From contig NZ_QJJM01000010.1 of assembly GCF_003201955.1 (NCBI RefSeq), forward strand, positions 1-64,000: DNA of 64,000 bases, read 5' to 3'. Every line of letters begins with the position of its first letter. Within the stretch, counting starts at the first letter, position 1. This stretch comes from Blastomonas natatoria. Lineage in GTDB: Bacteria; Pseudomonadota; Alphaproteobacteria; Sphingomonadales; Sphingomonadaceae. The position numbers and the translations under genes are program-made. Positions 63,954-64,000 of the stretch are shown in pieces. The notes beneath the pieces were generated by a model that searched no databases, was not told the origin of the DNA, and saw only the letters and a program-made list of their open reading frames with translations.

Positions 63954-64000
63954 ATGATCGAACTCAGCGATTCGAGCGGCGCGGCAGACTGGGCGGCCGA
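63954..64000 (+). CDS. dnaA: Probable DnaA, N-terminal fragment cut by the window
   Basis: Fifteen codons are visible, encoding MIELSDSSGAADWAA. The DWAA segment and the mutM-rpsT-dnaA gene order are the grounds for the call; the rest lies outside the window. The preceding bases give no clear Shine-Dalgarno. Confidence 0.55.
   Translation, partial: MIELSDSSGAADWAA

Overview
The window is high-GC, densely coded chromosomal DNA from an alphaproteobacterium, most likely a member of the Sphingomonadales. The signs are a CtrA-type cell-cycle regulator with a TTAA-N7-TTAA box and GANTC sites in its promoter, DcaP-like porin and TonB-receptor uptake genes, the order mutM-rpsT-dnaA, and several housekeeping proteins of alphaproteobacterial type. 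The genus is not assignable by eye. I saw no prophage, IS transposase, CRISPR array, tRNA or rRNA.

Region by region. 0.4-10.6 kb is a catabolic locus. A five-gene minus-strand unit (TonB receptor, WrbA, VOC protein, alpha/beta hydrolase, MetE-like protein) sits beside an IclR regulator / CoA-transferase pair and a divergent citryl-CoA-lyase-like gene. Both control regions carry the same tandem pair of 13-bp TTCG-N5-CGAA palindromes, so the whole set looks like one regulon with an unidentified substrate. 10.6-13.8 kb is a MacAB-type efflux system. 13.9-23.3 kb is an acetate module: DcaP-like porin, MHS transporter, acs, and the CrbR/CrbS two-component pair. 23.3-27.9 kb holds an AceE-like ThDP enzyme, purB and a chlorite-dismutase-family protein. 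28-34.6 kb is a plus-strand block lapA-like, pyrF, trpF, trpB, trpA, accD, folC whose junctions are filled with palindromic elements, including a 415-bp cassette that carries a DUF559 endonuclease gene between perfect 36-bp inverted repeats. 34.8-41.6 kb has an AmpG-like transporter, a DUF1223 protein, a receiver-only regulator, an RluB-type pseudouridine synthase, rsmD, a RelB-type antitoxin with a frameshifted toxin, an MHS transporter and ctrA. 41.9-45.1 kb is a LysR / pirin / WrbA redox set plus a DsrE-like protein. 45.2-53.7 kb is rpoC and rpoB. 54-59.5 kb is accessory: YoaK-like and PAP2-like membrane proteins, a Pro/Ala-rich membrane protein, an OYE/ArsR pair, a SUFU-domain gene broken by one stop codon, and a repeat-rich gap. 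59.5-64 kb is ubiB, ubiE, mutM, rpsT and the first codons of a probable dnaA.

The most interesting items are the repeat-bounded DUF559 cassette inside the trp operon, which supplies ribosome-binding sites and an ATGA overlap to trpA, and the IclR-controlled catabolic locus. Smaller points are the CrbR-like regulator without a standard start codon, the two broken genes (ParE toxin, SUFU), and the Asp-to-Asn change in the citryl-CoA-lyase-like enzyme.
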